Positions 1 through 7,122 of a DNA stretch of 35,137 bases are shown piece after piece; the first letter of the stretch is position 1; every line of letters begins with the position of its first letter. The notes below the pieces were generated by a model, which had not been told where the DNA came from, ran no database searches, and saw only the letters and a program-made list of their open reading frames with translations. The DNA lies in NCBI RefSeq assembly GCF_004348725.1, contig NZ_SMKR01000068.1:1-35137 (forward strand). The letters are read 5' to 3'. The DNA is from Kribbella turkmenica. Its GTDB lineage: Bacteria; Actinomycetota; Actinomycetes; Propionibacteriales; Kribbellaceae. The position numbers and the translations under genes were made by a program.

Positions 1-66
1 ACCTCCCCCAAAGCCCCGTCAGCCCGCTACCCCTTCTTCCTCGTGATCTCCTGCCGCGCCGACTGA
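1..66 (+). CDS. Possible 3' end of a gene cut by the window edge
   Basis: Frame 1 is open from the first base to a TGA at 64-66 and would encode a 21-residue tail ending in YPFFLVISCRAD. The hydrophobic strand followed by a short polar end looks like the last beta-strand of a globular enzyme, but no family can be named from so little. No other frame here is more convincing. It could equally be non-coding. Confidence 0.25.
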   Translation, partial: TSPKAPSARYPFFLVISCRAD

Positions 67-113
67 CCGCCCTCCTCGCCCGAGAAGCGGAGGTCCGGTA
101 CGACGACGTCTGG

Positions 114-440
114 TCAGCGGGTGATCCGGTAGACGACGTGGCGGATCGGGCCTTCCGGGGCGGTGGTGTCGTCGAAGGCGCCGGTTGGGTCGTGGGTCAC
201 GCCCAGCCGGCGCATGACTGCGTGCGATCGGTGATTGGCGGCCGCAGTGATCGCGAGGATCTCGGCCAGGTCGCAGGTCTCGAAGCCGAAGGTCATGGCG
301 GCCCGGGCGGCTTCAGTGGCGTAGCCGTGTTCCCAGGACGACCGGGCGAGTCGCCAACCGATCTCCACGCCGGTGAACGGCCGGTTAGTTCGACGTCGTC
401 CATCCGGTGAAGCCGACCTGCGCGCACACCGGCAAGTCGA
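114..440 (-). pseudogene. GNAT acetyltransferase remnant, N-terminally decayed
   Basis: The minus-strand frame ending at 114 carries the C-terminal half of a RimJ/RimL-type GNAT acetyltransferase. VEIGWRLARSSWEHGYATEA is the acetyl-CoA binding strand and pyrophosphate loop, followed by the ANHRSHAVMRRLG helix typical of the family. In-frame sequence upstream of the GTG at 368 continues family-like for only a few residues (RPFTG). A second frame ending in a TAA near 385 reads VGFTGWTTSN just upstream, so the natural reading needs a frameshift at about 380-386. Intact relatives are about 170-190 residues; the usable frame here is 84. I call it a pseudogene. A short expressed fragment cannot be excluded. 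Confidence 0.6.
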
Positions 441-550
441 TTCGAAGAATGCAGTCGCCCGCGCTCGACCGTGCGCGAGCGACTGCTCCGGTTCAGCGAG
501 ACCACCCCGACTGCCTTCGCCCTGAGCAGAGGAGTGGGTTCAAGTAGCTC

Positions 551-588
551 CGCAGTACCCGCCATTGCCGGGCGTGGTGAGTACTGCG
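551..588 (-). terminator. Hairpin terminator of the HIRAN gene
   Basis: CGCAGTAC at 551-558 pairs perfectly with GTACTGCG at 581-588, with a possible inner CGCC/GGCG stem at 560-563/571-574. It lies 8 bp beyond the stop codon at 596 of the minus-strand gene. There is no long U tract, as is common for actinobacterial terminators. Confidence 0.55.
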
Positions 589-595
589 CAGCCGC

Positions 596-1462
596 CTAGT
601 TGGCTTCTTTCGTTGCCCAGTAGTGCCATTGCGGAGATGCGACTGGGGAACGGGTCAGGCCGTCCGGCCAGGTGGCCGGCAGGTCGTGACTCCGCGCCGC
701 GTAGAGGATCACCTCCGATGCACTGCGGTCGCCGCGGACGGCGACGCGGGCGGCGGTCTCGGCGCGCATGTCGGACAGGTAGTGGATGGCCGGCAGGAAT
801 TCGGCGCTGAGCCGCGGGCTCAGCCGTCCGACCGGTTCGTCGTCGAGCCGGACCTCGACCACGATCCGGTGCCGGTCCTGGATGCCGTCCTCCTCCTCGA
901 CCGCATGCATGGTGGCGTAGGCCCAGCACTCGCCCTCGGCCCGGAAGAACGGCGCCAGTACGTCGGGATGCACCTCGCTGCCGGGGACGACGATGCCGCT
1001 GCCGGGGGGCAACAGGTGATAGCTGCCGGGTGGCGGCAAGTTCACCGGGACGAGCATGTGCGGCTGCCCGAGGGCGACCGCGACACTCGCGTGAAACTCC
1101 GTCCCCTGGTCGCCCTTGCCGTCCCAGTCGGCCGGCTCCCACTCGCTCACCCACAAGTGGCACGGCACCTGCGGTTGCAGGCCGTGCGCCACCAGTTCTG
1201 ACAACACCGGGTGGTACCGGTGCGCATCGTCCCTCGGCAGGTAGCCGACAACCTTCCCCTGCACGCGTACGGCGATGGATCGGGGATCGAAGCGGTTGTG
1301 CGGTTCCGGGACCAGGTCCGCGTCGGTGTCCAGGTCTGCTCCTCGCGCTGGGATGGGGTCCGGGAACAGGCTTCGGATCGCCTGCTCGTGCGGGGCTTCC
1401 CGCACGACCTCCTGACCACACCACAGGGCGTCTCCCCACAGACTGAACGGAATCAGTTCCAT
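596..1462 (-). CDS. HIRAN-domain protein
   Basis: This 288-residue protein carries a HIRAN domain at about residues 13-95. Its core EPHNRFDPRSIAVRVQGKVV is followed by GYLPRDDAHRYHPVL, matching the family pattern of an N-x-(Y/F)D-P turn, a short strand and GYL. In eukaryotic HLTF this domain binds DNA 3' ends; the bacterial stand-alone forms are poorly understood. A second, weaker copy of the strand pattern (VVEVRLDDEPVGRLSPRL, about residues 203-220) suggests an internal repeat. No nuclease or helicase motor is visible. The start is the ATG at 1462 because GGAGG lies 6 nt upstream; a longer frame to 1516 has no such site. The gene stands alone, divergent from ilvA. Confidence 0.75.
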   Translation of the reverse strand: MELIPFSLWGDALWCGQEVVREAPHEQAIRSLFPDPIPARGADLDTDADLVPEPHNRFDPRSIAVRVQGKVVGYLPRDDAHRYHPVLSELVAHGLQPQVPCHLWVSEWEPADWDGKGDQGTEFHASVAVALGQPHMLVPVNLPPPGSYHLLPPGSGIVVPGSEVHPDVLAPFFRAEGECWAYATMHAVEEEDGIQDRHRIVVEVRLDDEPVGRLSPRLSAEFLPAIHYLSDMRAETAARVAVRGDRSASEVILYAARSHDLPATWPDGLTRSPVASPQWHYWATKEAN

Positions 1463-1560
1463 TCGTGCCCTCCAGTCCACTGTGACCGGCTTTACTCGGC
1501 TGATCCCGTCCAGCACCCTGGCCGTTACACCGAGTGAGCGTATGAAAACTAGACTGCCCA

Positions 1561-1577
1561 GTGAAGGGCCGTTTCAC
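1561..1577. promoter_or_regulatory. Dyad in the HIRAN/ilvA divergent intergenic region
   Basis: GTGAA and TTCAC flank a 7-nt centre in the 231-bp region between the divergent HIRAN and ilvA genes. Placement fits an operator, but the arms are short and the regulator is unknown. Downstream, TTGCGC (1596-1601) and TAGTGT (1621-1626) could be an ilvA promoter, though the 19-bp spacer is long. Confidence 0.25.
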
Positions 1578-1693
1578 GCATGGATCAAGGGTCTGTTGCG
1601 CAAAGGTAGCCGCCCGTCCGTAGTGTGGACGCGAATTGTCTTGTGCAGCGAGCGAATCGGCGAAGATCGTGCAAATGCACGGGAAGGAAGCTC

Positions 1694-2986
1694 ATGCAGG
1701 GCAGTAGTTCAGTCGCTCGATCGACTCCCGGCACGGACCGGCGAGCCGTTGACGCGGCAGCTGTCGACGAGGCCGTCAAGCGGCTCGACGGTGTCGCTGT
1801 GCGTACACCGTTGCAGCGCAATCTCCGGCTGTCCGAGCGCACCGGCGCCCAGGTCTGGCTGAAGCGGGAGGACCTGCAGATCGGTCGCTCCTACAAGCTT
1901 CGCGGCGCCTACAACCTGATCGCCCAACTCGGCGACGACCACAAATCCGCGGGCGTGGTCTGTGCCAGCGCCGGCAACCACGGCCAGGGCCTCGCGTACT
2001 CGTGTCACATCCTCGGCGTGCACGGCAAGGTCTTCGTCCCGCGGACGACGCCGCGACAGAAGCGCGACCGGATCGCGGCCCTCGGCGGCAAGCAGATCCA
2101 GGTGATCGTCACCGGCGACACGTACGACGACGCGGCCGCCGCGGCGCTGGCCGAGGGCGAGGCGACCGGGGCCAGCATGGTACCCGCGTTCGACGACCCG
2201 AGAACCGTCGCCGGACAAGGGACGGTGGCGGTTGAGCTGGTCGACCAGCTCGACCGCGCGCCCGACGTACTCGTGGTTCCGGTCGGTGGCGGCGGGCTCG
2301 TCGCAGGGGTCGCGACCTGGCTGACCGAGCGGTACCCCGGTGTGCGGATCGTCGGGGTGGAGCCGGCCGGAGCGGCGAGCATGGCGGCCGCGGTGGAAGC
2401 CGGCGAGCCGGTGACGCTGCCACACCTGGACAGCTTCGTGGACGGCGCCGCGGTCCGGCGGGTCGGCGACGTGACGTTGCCATTGGTCGCGAAGGCCGGG
2501 GTCGAGCTGATGTCGGTGCCGGAAGGCCTGGTGTGCAGCGAGATGCTCGAGCTGTACCAGACCGACGGCCTGATCGCCGAGCCGGCCGGTGCGCTGTCGA
2601 CCAGTGCCTTGGGCAACGGTCTCGACGTTCGCCCGGGCGAGACGGTGGTCTGCCTGCTGTCCGGCGGGAACAACGACGTCAGCCGGTACGGCGAGATCCT
2701 CGAGCGTTCGCTGGTGCACGAGGGGTTGAAGCACTACTTCCTGGTGACGTTCCCGCAGGAACCCGGTGCGCTGCGGACGTTCCTGGACGAGGCGCTCGGG
2801 CCGGACGACGACATCACGCTGTTCGAGTACGTGAAGCGGAACAACCGCGAGACCGGGGTAGCGCTGGTCGGCATCGAGATCAGCCGGTCCGACGACCTCG
2901 ACGGGTTGCTCACCCGGATGGACACCGCACCGCTGGAGATCGAGCGGATCAACCCGAACTCCCCGGAGTTCCGGTACCTGATCTGA
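1694..2986 (+). CDS. ilvA: Threonine ammonia-lyase (threonine dehydratase)
   Basis: This PLP enzyme of 430 residues deaminates L-threonine to 2-oxobutanoate, the first step towards isoleucine. The Schiff-base lysine is K68 in GRSYKLRGAYN. The SAGNHGQG loop (residues 92-99) follows, and the phosphate-binding glycine loop PVGGGGLVAGV lies at about 196-206. The last 85 or so residues, starting HYFLVTFPQEPGALRTFL, form the ACT-like regulatory domain of biosynthetic enzymes, so feedback control by isoleucine is expected. The degradative TdcB type lacks this domain. I chose the ATG at 1694 because GGAAGGAAG sits just upstream; the frame is open back to 1625 without a comparable site. The gene appears monocistronic. 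Confidence 0.93.
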   Translation: MQGSSSVARSTPGTDRRAVDAAAVDEAVKRLDGVAVRTPLQRNLRLSERTGAQVWLKREDLQIGRSYKLRGAYNLIAQLGDDHKSAGVVCASAGNHGQGLAYSCHILGVHGKVFVPRTTPRQKRDRIAALGGKQIQVIVTGDTYDDAAAAALAEGEATGASMVPAFDDPRTVAGQGTVAVELVDQLDRAPDVLVVPVGGGGLVAGVATWLTERYPGVRIVGVEPAGAASMAAAVEAGEPVTLPHLDSFVDGAAVRRVGDVTLPLVAKAGVELMSVPEGLVCSEMLELYQTDGLIAEPAGALSTSALGNGLDVRPGETVVCLLSGGNNDVSRYGEILERSLVHEGLKHYFLVTFPQEPGALRTFLDEALGPDDDITLFEYVKRNNRETGVALVGIEISRSDDLDGLLTRMDTAPLEIERINPNSPEFRYLI

Positions 2987-3009
2987 ACGCGACGGTCTTC
3001 CCTGAACGC

Positions 3010-3092
3010 ACTGATCCCGCCGGAGGAGCTTGAGGCACCTGCTTCCGGACAGGTGCCGTGACCAGCCCCGTTGCGCTCCCGGCGGGATCAGT
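3010..3092. terminator. Large nested hairpin between convergent genes
   Basis: ACTGATCCCGCCGG at 3010-3023 is the exact reverse complement of 3079-3092, a 14-bp perfect outer stem. Inside it GGCACCTG (3034-3041) pairs perfectly with CAGGTGCC (3050-3057) around an 8-nt loop. The element lies between the convergent stop codons at 2986 and 3115, so a bidirectional terminator is the simplest reading. A longer-lived structured 3' UTR is possible. Confidence 0.6.
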
Positions 3093-3114
3093 TTCTGCGG
3101 TTGTTCCTGGAGGC

Positions 3115-3798
3115 TCAGTGCCTCGTGTGCTTCGGGTGTTCCTCCGGCTGCCCTGACTTGGGCGTCTCCGGCCACTGCTGGCGACGCGGGTCGTCGGGGT
3201 GCAACCCGCCGGCCCAGTGGTCGTCACCCGGCTGACCGTCCCGGCCCCACGTACCTGACCGGTCCCAGTTGCCCCGGTCACGATCCCGCTCGTCGGCACC
3301 GTCCCGCGCCGTCCCGGCACGATCCCCGTCCGCCGTGTCGTCACGGATCCAGGTGTCACCGTCGCGGTTCGCCGTACGGTCCATGGCATCGCGGTCTGTG
3401 CCGTCGCGGTCCTTGCCCCAGGTGGCGGCCTGCGGGCTCGGCTGGTCCGGGTGCAACTCCTGCGCGCGGGTCCGGTGCTCGCCGGCCTCGGTCCGGGCCT
3501 CCGTCGCGGCCTGCTCCCGCTCGGCCGCACCGGCCGCGAGCCGGCGTGCCTCGGCAGCCTTCTCGTCCGCGACGGCCTGTGCCTTGCGTGCCCTGGCCTC
3601 GACCTCATCGGCCGCGGCCTGCTGCTTCTCGGCGTGCGCGGCCGATGTCCTGGCCTGCTGCTCCTGCTCGTACGCCTCCTGCCGGTCCCGTTCGGCCCGG
3701 CGCTGGGACGACTTCCGCGACGCCCCGGCGATCAGTGCCACCAGGATGACGAGGGCCGCCAGCGCGACGACGATCCACAGGACGGTCATTCCGTCCAT
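3115..3798 (-). CDS. Membrane-anchored coiled-coil protein, acidic/basic repeat tail
   Basis: The product has 227 residues. Residues 4-26 form one hydrophobic helix (TVLWIVVALAALVILVALIA). An Ala/Glu/Gln/Arg-rich segment at about 27-115 should be a long coiled coil. A disordered tail follows, rich in Asp, Arg, Gly and Trp with loose DRDGTDRDAMDR-type repeats, ending in a His/Lys-rich end. A short N-terminus before the helix implies an anchored protein with a large soluble part. No enzymatic motif is visible and I do not recognise a named family. The start at 3798 is supported by GAGGAGGA 4 nt upstream. It is convergent with ilvA and stands alone. Confidence 0.75.
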   Translation of the reverse strand: MDGMTVLWIVVALAALVILVALIAGASRKSSQRRAERDRQEAYEQEQQARTSAAHAEKQQAAADEVEARARKAQAVADEKAAEARRLAAGAAEREQAATEARTEAGEHRTRAQELHPDQPSPQAATWGKDRDGTDRDAMDRTANRDGDTWIRDDTADGDRAGTARDGADERDRDRGNWDRSGTWGRDGQPGDDHWAGGLHPDDPRRQQWPETPKSGQPEEHPKHTRH

Positions 3799-3922
3799 CG
3801 TTCCTCCTCGGCTCGATGTTCGGATCCCCCGGTACCCCGTCGCACGTGCCGCTAACGTTCGCTCGTCCCGCGCCGGTCACCCGCCCCGACGATTGCTTGA
3901 GGCAACTTCGCTGACAACGATG

Positions 3923-3952
3923 TCCCGCCCCTTCCGCGAGGAAGGGGCGGGA
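3923..3952 (-). terminator. Terminator of the rhamnose operon
   Basis: TCCCGCCCCTTCC (3923-3935) and GGAAGGGGCGGGA (3940-3952) form a perfect 13-bp stem around a 4-nt loop. It starts 20 bp beyond the stop of the last operon gene at 3972. No U-run follows, but the stem is very stable. It also insulates the next minus-strand gene. Confidence 0.8.
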
Positions 3953-3971
3953 GCACCAGGCGACAGAGGAG

Positions 3972-4214
3972 TCAGACGAGGCCGCGGCGGGCGGCCCAGA
4001 CGATGGCTTCGATGGCGGTGCCGAAGCCGAGGCGGTCGCACACCATCCGGGTACGGCGGCGGACGGTCCGCTCGGACAGGTCGAGCCGGCGGGCCACGGA
4101 GTCCACCGGCAGGCCGGTGGCGAGCAGCCGGAGCAGCTGCAGGTCGTCGTGACTGATCTCGCGCGGTGGCACCCGGCGAGTGATCGGACGAAGTTCGTGG
4201 GGGAGGACGGTCAT
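3972..4214 (-). CDS. Stand-alone LuxR-type helix-turn-helix protein
   Basis: Only 80 residues long, this is essentially a bare LuxR/FixJ-type (GerE) DNA-binding domain. The HTH core is about residues 30-65 (LATGLPVDSVARRLDLSERT, then VRRRTRMVCDRLG) and the C-terminal helix is AIEAIVWAARRGLV. There is no receiver, PAS, TPR or autoinducer-binding part. The ATG at 4214 lies 5 nt after the rhamnulokinase stop, which itself sits in AGGTGA, so translation is probably coupled. As the last gene before the operon terminator it is co-transcribed with rhamnose catabolism. It may be a feedback or cross-pathway regulator; its target is unknown. Confidence 0.8.
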   Translation of the reverse strand: MTVLPHELRPITRRVPPREISHDDLQLLRLLATGLPVDSVARRLDLSERTVRRRTRMVCDRLGFGTAIEAIVWAARRGLV

Positions 4215-4219
4215 ACGGA

Positions 4220-5653
4220 TCACCTGATTCCGAACATCCGGGACTCGGCGGCGTCCCAGTCGGCCGGTTTTCCCTGCGGCTCGTAGCGCCGCAGTTGATG
4301 GGTGGTACGAACCAGGGCGCGCATGGCGTCCAGGTCCGGCAGTGGTTCGCCCAGCGCACGCGCCTGGACGAGAACGTTGCCCAGCGCGGACGCCTCGACC
4401 GGCCCGGCCAGCACGGGCAGTCCACAGGCGTCGGCGGTCAACTGACAAAGGAGCTCGTTCTGCGACCCGCCGCCGATGACGTGCAGTACGTCGACCGGCC
4501 GGTCCGCGATCGTCTGCGCCAGCCGCAACGTCCGGCGGTAGGCCAGCGCGAGACTCTCCAGGACACAGCGGACCGTGGCGCCTCGCGACCGCGGCGGCTC
4601 CTGCCCGGTCGCGCGGCAGTGCTCGTCGATCCGGCGCGGCATGTTGCCAGGGGCAAGGAACTCGGGAGCGTCGGGATCGATCAGTACGGCGAACGGCGGT
4701 GCGTCGGCGGCGTCCCGCAGCAGCCGGGGCAGATCGTCGGCAGCCCACGCCCGCTGGCACTCCTGCAGGATCCACAGGCCCATCACGTTCCGCAGGAACC
4801 GGATCCGGCCGTCGACCCCGCCTTCGTTGGTGAAGTTCGCCTCCCGCGCCTCGGCGCTCAGCACGGGCGCATCCAGTTCCAACCCGACCAACGACCAGGT
4901 GCCGGACGAGATGTAGGCGAAGCGTTCGTCGGCAGCCGGTACGGCGACCACCGACGAGGCGGTGTCATGCGAACCCACCGCGATCACCGGGGTCGCCGTG
5001 GGCAGACCGGTCTCCTCGGCCACGGCGGGCAGCAGGGTCCCCACGACGTCACCCGGCTCCCGCAGTCGCGGCAGCAGTTCGAGGCGTACGCCGACCCGCT
5101 CGGCGAGCACCGGGCTCCAGTCGCCCGCGCGCACGTCGTACAACTGCGTGGTCGAGGCGTTCGTCCGCTCGGCACCGATCTCCCCGGTCAGCCAGTAACC
5201 CAGCAGATCCGGGATCATCAGCAATGTCCGCGCCTGGTCGAGCAGATGCTCGGCAGCCAACTGATAGATGGTGTTGAACGGCAACTGCTGGAGACCGGTG
5301 ATGGCGTACAGCTCGGCGGCCGGCACCCGTTCCAGCAGCTTCTCCATCACACCGTCCGTGCGGGTGTCGCGGTAGTGGACCGGGTTGCCGAGCAGTCGGC
5401 CGGAACCGTCGAGGAGGCCGTAGTCGACGGCCCAGGAGTCGATGCCGAGGGCGTGGACCGTGCCGGCCGACCGCAAGCCTTCGAGCAGGGAACGGTAGAG
5501 GTGCAGGATGTCCCAGTGAAGGGTGTCCCGGAGCTGGACCGGACCGTTCCAGAAGCGGTGGAGCTCGGACAGGTTCAACACCCCGTCGCCGACCTCGCCC
5601 AGCATCACCCGCCCGCTGGACGCGCCCAGATCCACCGCCGCGACACGTCTCAT
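4220..5653 (-). CDS. rhaB: L-rhamnulokinase (FGGY family)
   Basis: This 477-residue FGGY-family sugar kinase phosphorylates L-rhamnulose to L-rhamnulose 1-phosphate with ATP. The N-terminal VAAVDLGASSGRVMLGEV is the phosphate-1 loop of the rhamnulokinase subgroup. GIDSWAVDYGLLD is the conserved sugar-site segment, GSHDTASSV holds the presumed catalytic aspartate, and IGGGSQNELLCQLTADACG with ASALGNVLVQARALG closes the second ATPase domain. Length matches RhaB. The ATG at 5653 overlaps the upstream gene's stop in ATGA; a frame open to 5776 is not needed. Position inside the transporter/isomerase/aldolase operon supports the substrate. L-fuculose cannot be excluded, given the second isomerase next door. 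Confidence 0.92.
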   Translation of the reverse strand: MRRVAAVDLGASSGRVMLGEVGDGVLNLSELHRFWNGPVQLRDTLHWDILHLYRSLLEGLRSAGTVHALGIDSWAVDYGLLDGSGRLLGNPVHYRDTRTDGVMEKLLERVPAAELYAITGLQQLPFNTIYQLAAEHLLDQARTLLMIPDLLGYWLTGEIGAERTNASTTQLYDVRAGDWSPVLAERVGVRLELLPRLREPGDVVGTLLPAVAEETGLPTATPVIAVGSHDTASSVVAVPAADERFAYISSGTWSLVGLELDAPVLSAEAREANFTNEGGVDGRIRFLRNVMGLWILQECQRAWAADDLPRLLRDAADAPPFAVLIDPDAPEFLAPGNMPRRIDEHCRATGQEPPRSRGATVRCVLESLALAYRRTLRLAQTIADRPVDVLHVIGGGSQNELLCQLTADACGLPVLAGPVEASALGNVLVQARALGEPLPDLDAMRALVRTTHQLRRYEPQGKPADWDAAESRMFGIR

Positions 5654-7110
5654 GGATTCACGACAGTCAGGTCGAGGTGGAGGAGGTCCGCGACCGCCTC
5701 CAGGTCCTTGGCGCGGTGACCGGTGCCGAGCGCCCAGTGGTGCGCGACGCCGGACCCGGACCACGCGTCGGTCCACTCACCCGGGTCACACCCGAAGTCG
5801 ACCCGGGACGTGGTGTTCCCGATCTGCAGCAACGGCCCGGGTACGACGGTGCCCTCGGACGCGATCAGGTTGAACGAACCGTCCCGCCGCTGCCCGAGGC
5901 CGCACGCGGTCACCGGTCCGTGCTTCACGTCGAACTCGACGGACACACCCCAGCCGCGCTTGCCGTGGTAGACCCCGAGCCCGCGCAGCAGCGGCTTGTC
6001 CGAGCTGATCGCGAGGTGCGCCGGCCCGTCGTGGCCCATCTCGACCACGTTGTCATGGAAGTTCAGGGCCTGGAGCTCGGTGAACGACCCGCCCGCGCCG
6101 AGCTTGTCCATCACCAGCATCGCCAGCGACGTCCGCAGTTCGTACTCGCCGGCCGCCGGGACACCCCGTGCCGTGAGCAACGAGGCGCCGAGGATCATGC
6201 CGGCCGCGACCCGCTCGTGCGTCTCGCCGTCCAGCCCGCGGTGGTAGTACGCGAGCGTGTCCAGGGCGAAGTCCTCGACCAGGCGGTCCAGCGCCACCGA
6301 GACGGTGGCGCCCCAGCGGAAGTCGTCCTCGACCACGGAGTCGTCCAGGGTGAAGATCTCCCGGGCGACCTTCATCCGCTGCTCGGTCTCCGCCTCGGTG
6401 ACCTTCTCCACCCGGACCCGCAGATCGTCGATCTCGAGGATCTCCACGTGCCCGCCGAGCTGGGCGGACACCAGCGTCGGGTCGGTGATGACGTCCATCA
6501 TCCCGGGGTAGAGGTGCCCGAGCAGCCCGTGCCGCCCGTGCCGGAACGCCGCCCGGACGCCGGCCGCCCGGATCCACCGGTCGATCCGGGCCCACGCGCG
6601 TTCGTCCTCGAGGTGGCCGGAGACGGAGCGGAAGTCGATCCCGCAGCGCTCGAAGGCGTTGGCCATCTCGGGCAGCGGGCAGGCGCCGCAGTACGCGAGC
6701 CAGGCGCCGGTGTCGAAGGTCGCGTGGTCCATCGACCCGGTCGGCTGCAGGTTGAGCAGCAGCACCGGCGCACCGCTGCGCTGGGCGACCGGCACCAGCA
6801 TCGACGCGGTCATGTAGGTCGTCAGGAAGCCGACGATCAGGTCGCAGTCCGCGAGCCGCAGCTTCTCGGCCGCCGCGGCACCCTCCTGCGCGTCGGAGAT
6901 GAAGCCGACGTCGATCACCTCGCAGTCCAGGGCCGAGAACCGGTCGGACACCCTCCGCGCAGAGGCCTGCAGCTGCGGCAGCAGATCGGGGAACTGCGGC
7001 CAGTACGCCCCGAGACCGCCGGCGACCAGGCCGATCCGGGTCTTCCGCGACTCGGCCCAGGGCAGCAGGCCGTTCCCGTCGACGGAACGGCTCGGGTCGG
7101 TGCTCCACAT
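5650..7110 (-). CDS. L-fucose/L-arabinose isomerase family protein
   Basis: This 486-residue protein resembles the FucI/AraA isomerase superfamily (aldose-ketose isomerases using a divalent metal). An N-terminal Rossmann-like part (KTRIGLVAGGLGAYWPQFPD; DCDLIVGFLTTYMTASMLVP) leads to a C-terminal metal domain with NFHDNVVEMGHDGPAHLAIS, which holds the family histidine and acidic residues. It is unlike the TIM-barrel rhamnose isomerase two genes upstream, so the operon has two unrelated isomerase types. The ATG at 7110 is preferred because AGGAGG lies 8 nt before it; a TTG at 7116 is too close. The Shine-Dalgarno overlaps the preceding gene's TAG stop. Substrate is uncertain: L-fucose, L-arabinose or another 6-deoxy sugar. 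Confidence 0.82.
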   Translation of the reverse strand: MWSTDPSRSVDGNGLLPWAESRKTRIGLVAGGLGAYWPQFPDLLPQLQASARRVSDRFSALDCEVIDVGFISDAQEGAAAAEKLRLADCDLIVGFLTTYMTASMLVPVAQRSGAPVLLLNLQPTGSMDHATFDTGAWLAYCGACPLPEMANAFERCGIDFRSVSGHLEDERAWARIDRWIRAAGVRAAFRHGRHGLLGHLYPGMMDVITDPTLVSAQLGGHVEILEIDDLRVRVEKVTEAETEQRMKVAREIFTLDDSVVEDDFRWGATVSVALDRLVEDFALDTLAYYHRGLDGETHERVAAGMILGASLLTARGVPAAGEYELRTSLAMLVMDKLGAGGSFTELQALNFHDNVVEMGHDGPAHLAISSDKPLLRGLGVYHGKRGWGVSVEFDVKHGPVTACGLGQRRDGSFNLIASEGTVVPGPLLQIGNTTSRVDFGCDPGEWTDAWSGSGVAHHWALGTGHRAKDLEAVADLLHLDLTVVNP

Positions 7111-7122
7111 CGTCAACCCCTC

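Noticed and set aside
1709..3175. Long minus-strand open frame opposite ilvA.
   Set aside because: ilvA has a full set of family motifs on the plus strand; the opposite frame is His/Arg/Val-rich noise.
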